Position numbers and translations under genes: made by a program. This document shows, in pieces, positions 60,651 through 64,000 of a DNA stretch of 64,000 nucleotides. The notes beneath the pieces were generated by a model that worked only from the letters and a program-made list of their open reading frames with translations, had not been told where the DNA came from and ran no database searches. Positions within the stretch are counted from its first letter, which is position 1. Each line of letters starts with the position of its first letter. Origin of the DNA: Arachis hypogaea (lineage: Eukaryota; Streptophyta; Magnoliopsida; Fabales; Fabaceae); contig NC_092051.1 in the NCBI RefSeq assembly GCF_003086295.3, forward strand, positions 8,176,810-8,240,809, given 5' to 3'.

Positions 60651-63257
60651 TCATGATACAGGAACATCATCAAGAATGAAAGGTCCAAGTTTACCAGCTC
60701 TAAATAAAGTGAGAAACTTCTTGGATACCATCAACCTTGCTTCTGATGCCTTGTGAGGAATTTTCATTGCTTTCTGCAGTGCACCAAACTGCAGGTCAAT
60801 GAGGCCCTCTAAGTCATTTTCATCTTCTACATTGCCGTCGAATTCTGTTAGCGTTGAATACAGTGCACGCTGAACTTCCATTACAAGGTCCTGTGATGGA
60901 TGGCTCAAGAACAAAATTAGGTAAAAAAGATCCATGTATATATAGCATGGCAGTTAACATTCATATACAGTCCTTGCCATCATCTCCAAGCATCCAATGT
61001 CAAAAATGTATTCCAATAAAACCCTTAATCAGTGGCTTAAGACGTGCAATAAAATGCACTTCAATCTCTTTTGCACTTGCAGTAACAAAGGTTTTCTGCT
61101 AATTGTTAAAACTCTTGATTGTTTCTCAAATAGGTAGCAGCAACATATAGTTGCACTACAAAATCACTCAAAATATTAATCAATGAAAATCCCTCAGGAT
61201 TTAAATCAAATCTCACAATGTAATAATTAGCATCATACAGGATTAGATATCATAGTCCAACAGTCAAATCATCAGAAGCAAAAGTATTCTCCATTAAATG
61301 AGGTTAGAAAACCTTGAGAAGTGTTATGGAATTTGGAATTTATTAACCAAGGTTGGAAATTGGAAACTGAGAGCATCATAGACTGTCATGCACAGAAGAA
61401 AAAAACCAGAGAAATGAAGTCATTTCTTACCTCAACATAAATCAAGTGAGATTTATTTGGTAGATTTCTTGTCTTTGGCTTTAGATTTTTCAGACTATAG
61501 TCAGGTTTTTCTTCAGCATCATATTCAATACCATCTATTCTCCTATTATTTAGGTGTTTCCAGTGAAGTGGAGTCCCCCGGGTATCCAAAACTGCCAGTA
61601 AGTATTGTGCGATACGCTCCTCACCCACCACTGAATCTTTCACAGAACCTATCAATGCAACAACCAAGGTTAGATGAGAAAAGCTAGACTAGCATATGTG
61701 CAACGGACACATGTAGTCAAGAAGTAGCTCATGCAGATAAGATCTTACGAAATTGCTGAGAAGTTCACAAATTGAAGGACGAAATGTTCATGGAACAGTT
61801 TTATTGGAAATTAAGAAAACAACTCTTTTTTTATTTTCTTTACTTTTTTTGGGGGAAAAAAAGGGTGTTAGGAATTATAACTTCAATTGCTTGATACATT
61901 ACCTGCAAGAGCCAGCCTTAACCCTGTCTCTATGTCTGAGATACTTGGAACAAGCACCCCTGGGGTATCTAGGACATATATGCTGGGTTTTTGTGCTATC
62001 TGAAACATCAAGTAAGATGCACATTTCATTATGAGAACCATCAAGTCATCAACTTATCATAGAAAAACATGGCAGAGCAATTATAGAAACAAAATATTGG
62101 AAGCACTGACTTAATCATATTACAAGAATTAACACAAAACACAGGTACTTCTTTATTACCCTTCTAGCTTTGTAAACAATATTTCATTCAAACAATAACG
62201 ACAAACTTTCAGCATCCGGGACAGACTGGAAATCTAGACTAAACTCAAGTTTGAAGTATATCCACACATAAAAGCAAACTACAAACCATTTCTGAAACAA
62301 TTGAGATATACACAACTTCTAAGCTAAAAACCAATAAATTGAGTGACACTAATCACCACAGAAATCCCACATAACAATAAAACTCAGTATGCAAAGTTCA
62401 TTAAATCAACTCAGAAAAAGTGGGGAAATTTAACTACAAGACCTTAAATCCAGCAATATCTTGGGTAACACCAGGTAGTGGACCTACAGCAGCTCGCTTC
62501 ATCTTCTCCTGCACTATGGAACCAAATCTAACCATCACCAGATGCAAACCCAAACCAAAATGAACCTTTACTCAAAAAAAGAATTCAATTAGCACATTCT
62601 ATTATTTCCATCACTATAAAATATGTTCCAATTTATCATCATTGATTACCAGGAAAGCGAGACTGCGCAATTTGATGAATGGAGTTAATCAACGCAGATT
62701 TTCCAACATTAGGAACACCAACCACCATAACCAGCAGAGTAGGTTCCCTCGAAATCACTTCCTTCAGCTTCAACTCCGCAAGCTCCAGAAGCTTCTTCAC
62801 TGAACTCTTGCTATGCGCATTTATCGGAATACAATCCTGCTTGCACCTCGCAAAATAATCCACCCATTTCTACACAGAAATTAATCATAATTTTCCATTA
62901 ATTCACGCATAACTCAATCTACGTTGAAAAGAAAAGAAGAATTGCGAGTTAGTTTTACTTTACGTGCATGATGTTAGGGTTGGCGAGGTCTTTCTTGTTG
63001 AGAGCGACGACGCGGCGTTTGCCGGAGAGGTGAGGCTGGAGGTCGGAGTTGGCGGAGGAGAGAGGGATGCGGGCGTCGCGGACTTCGATGACGAGGTCGG
63101 AGAGTTTGAGGCGGTGGCGTATGGCGCGTGTGGCGGCAGCCATGTGTCCAGGGAACCAGTTAATGGCTCCTCCGCCGGCGTTGAATCCCATGTCTCCTAA
63201 CCCTAACCCTTTCTTCAGCAGACTTTTCAATCCCGCCATTGTTTCTCTGTGTGGCAC
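60651..63257 (-). CDS. DGP2: DAR/MTG1-type circularly permuted GTPase, mitochondrial, 6 exons
   Basis: Relatives (YlqF, MTG1, plant DAR GTPases) help mature the large ribosomal subunit in bacteria and organelles. Exons from 5' to 3': 62964-63257, 62650-62869, 62443-62513, 61903-61999, 61431-61648 and 60651-60890, GT-AG throughout, stop TGA at 60651-60653; 379 residues, or 373 from the second Met (MAGLKSLLKKGLGLGD). The G motifs come in permuted order: DAR in VRDARIP, G4 NKKD (exon 1), G5 INAHS, G1 GVPNVGKSALINS (exon 2), G2 GPLPGVTQDIAG (exon 3), G3 DTPGV (exon 4). GAINWFPGHMAAATRAI at the start is the family signature. The N-terminus is basic and hydroxylated enough for mitochondrial import, as for the Arabidopsis mitochondrial DAR GTPase; targeting and symbol are inferred from similarity. 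Confidence 0.93.
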
Positions 63258-64000
63258 CGTTTCGGGTGGTGGCGGTGGCGGTGGCGGTGTCTACTTCCAC
63301 TTCTCTTATTTTTATTTTTTATTTTTTTTTCTGTATACTTCTTTTATTTTTATTATTATCATTTTTTTTTATAAGACTTTTTTTTTGGTGTAGAGTTTTC
63401 TTCCATAAGACTTGAAGGCTTTCTTTTTTAACCGAAGAACGAAAGCCCAATGGGCTAGCCTAACCAAGCCCAATGGGCTAGCTCTAACCAAAACCATTAC
63501 GAGAACTCTTAGAGAAACAAAAATTAGATTATAATCAACTCACACTCGTATGCTTAAACAACGGTGTATCATTCTTTAGATTGAAAGATTTTGTAGGCAA
63601 CCAATTAAAAAAATAATATAAACAAAAAAAATATATAATTGTCAACTTCTTAATCACATCACTGTTGTAACAATTAGATTTATATCAAATTCATGCTCCT
63701 TTTAGGAAGCTTGGTTGCCTCAAAACAACATTAAGGTCGTATTATTTATCTTAAGATTGTAACTACATAACTATAACCATAACTATGAATATGATATATT
63801 TTATATGATATGATATGATATGATGATCACACTTCAGTTAATCACTGTACTAGGTCGCAACTGATTTTATATATCAATCAATCACTAATATATTATGTTA
63901 ATGTGACTATAATAATATTAACAATCCTATCAAATAATAATAACAACGACAACGACTGCATTTTCCTTTAAAAATTCATAGACACCCTAGATCTACGTTA
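63258..64000 (-). promoter_or_regulatory. promoter and 5' region of the GTPase gene
   Basis: A GGC/GGT trinucleotide repeat (63268-63291) lies in the presumed 5' UTR, then a T-rich stretch, then the site II pair at 63444-63481. Beyond 63500 the sequence is AT-rich with no gene seen. Confidence 0.6.
63444..63481. promoter_or_regulatory. duplicated site II (TCP-type) elements
   Basis: AGCCCAATGGGCTAG occurs twice, 23 bases apart, giving four AGCCCA/TGGGCT half sites about 190-225 bases upstream of the start codon. TGGGCY site II elements are known to drive many plant nuclear genes for ribosomal and mitochondrial proteins, which suits an organellar ribosome GTPase. Confidence 0.7.

Noticed and set aside
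63049..63393. 114-residue plus-strand ORF over the GTPase start
   Set aside because: Antisense to exon 1 and through a GGC/GGT repeat; the minus-strand frame has clear GTPase motifs.

Overview
This is a plant nuclear window: AT-rich, with GT-AG split genes and many nested transposable elements, microsatellites and MITEs. It is a dicot, and I infer a legume, possibly Arachis. That inference rests on remembered resemblance of the SINE and MITE families and on no search. Five protein-coding loci look real: the 3' part of a chloroplast NADPH-thioredoxin reductase C gene (NTRC, + strand, 1-3430), a decaying glycosyltransferase-61 gene (+, 20078-21158), a single-exon F-box gene (-, 25577-26779), two tandem ABCG half-transporter genes (-, 33384-39098 and 53023-57531), and a DAR/MTG1-type circularly permuted organellar GTPase gene (-, 60651-63257). 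Exon boundaries were placed by hand from splice signals and reading-frame continuity.

Layout. 1-5 kb: NTRC, then a dead GRF-zinc-finger/coiled-coil/TM gene. 5.2-8 kb: an internally deleted Ty1/copia element with a TTTGT target duplication and a 1.2-kb TIR element nested in its 5' LTR. 8-12.1 kb: AT-rich repeats and a Harbinger-like element with TTA target duplication. 12.4-18.5 kb: a near full-length but decayed copia element on the minus strand. 20-29 kb: the GT61 gene, the F-box gene, two long inverted-repeat elements, a hAT-like element rich in GGGTAGGG repeats, and three copies of a GT61 3'-flank sequence. 31.4 kb: a fragment of a cytosolic ribosomal protein S24 pseudogene. 33-57 kb: the ABCG cluster. 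60.6-64 kb: the GTPase gene and its promoter with site II motifs.

The most informative part is the ABCG cluster. A ~1.9-kb segment holding exon 1 and the promoter of the first ABCG gene was tandemly duplicated, with one breakpoint inside a SINE. Each copy was then hit separately. The copy serving the live gene gained a 3.4-kb foldback element (10-bp target duplication, ACGTG-rich arms), itself holding a 1.6-kb solo LTR with 5-bp target duplication. The dead copy gained a 1.2-kb TIR element inside the exon and an 88-bp SINE. Each copy acts as the empty-site control for the other. The second ABCG gene has lost the stop codon position used by the first and reads on about 40 codons.

I found no new multi-gene system. 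The genes are unrelated neighbours, except for the ABCG pair and probably a former GT61 cluster.
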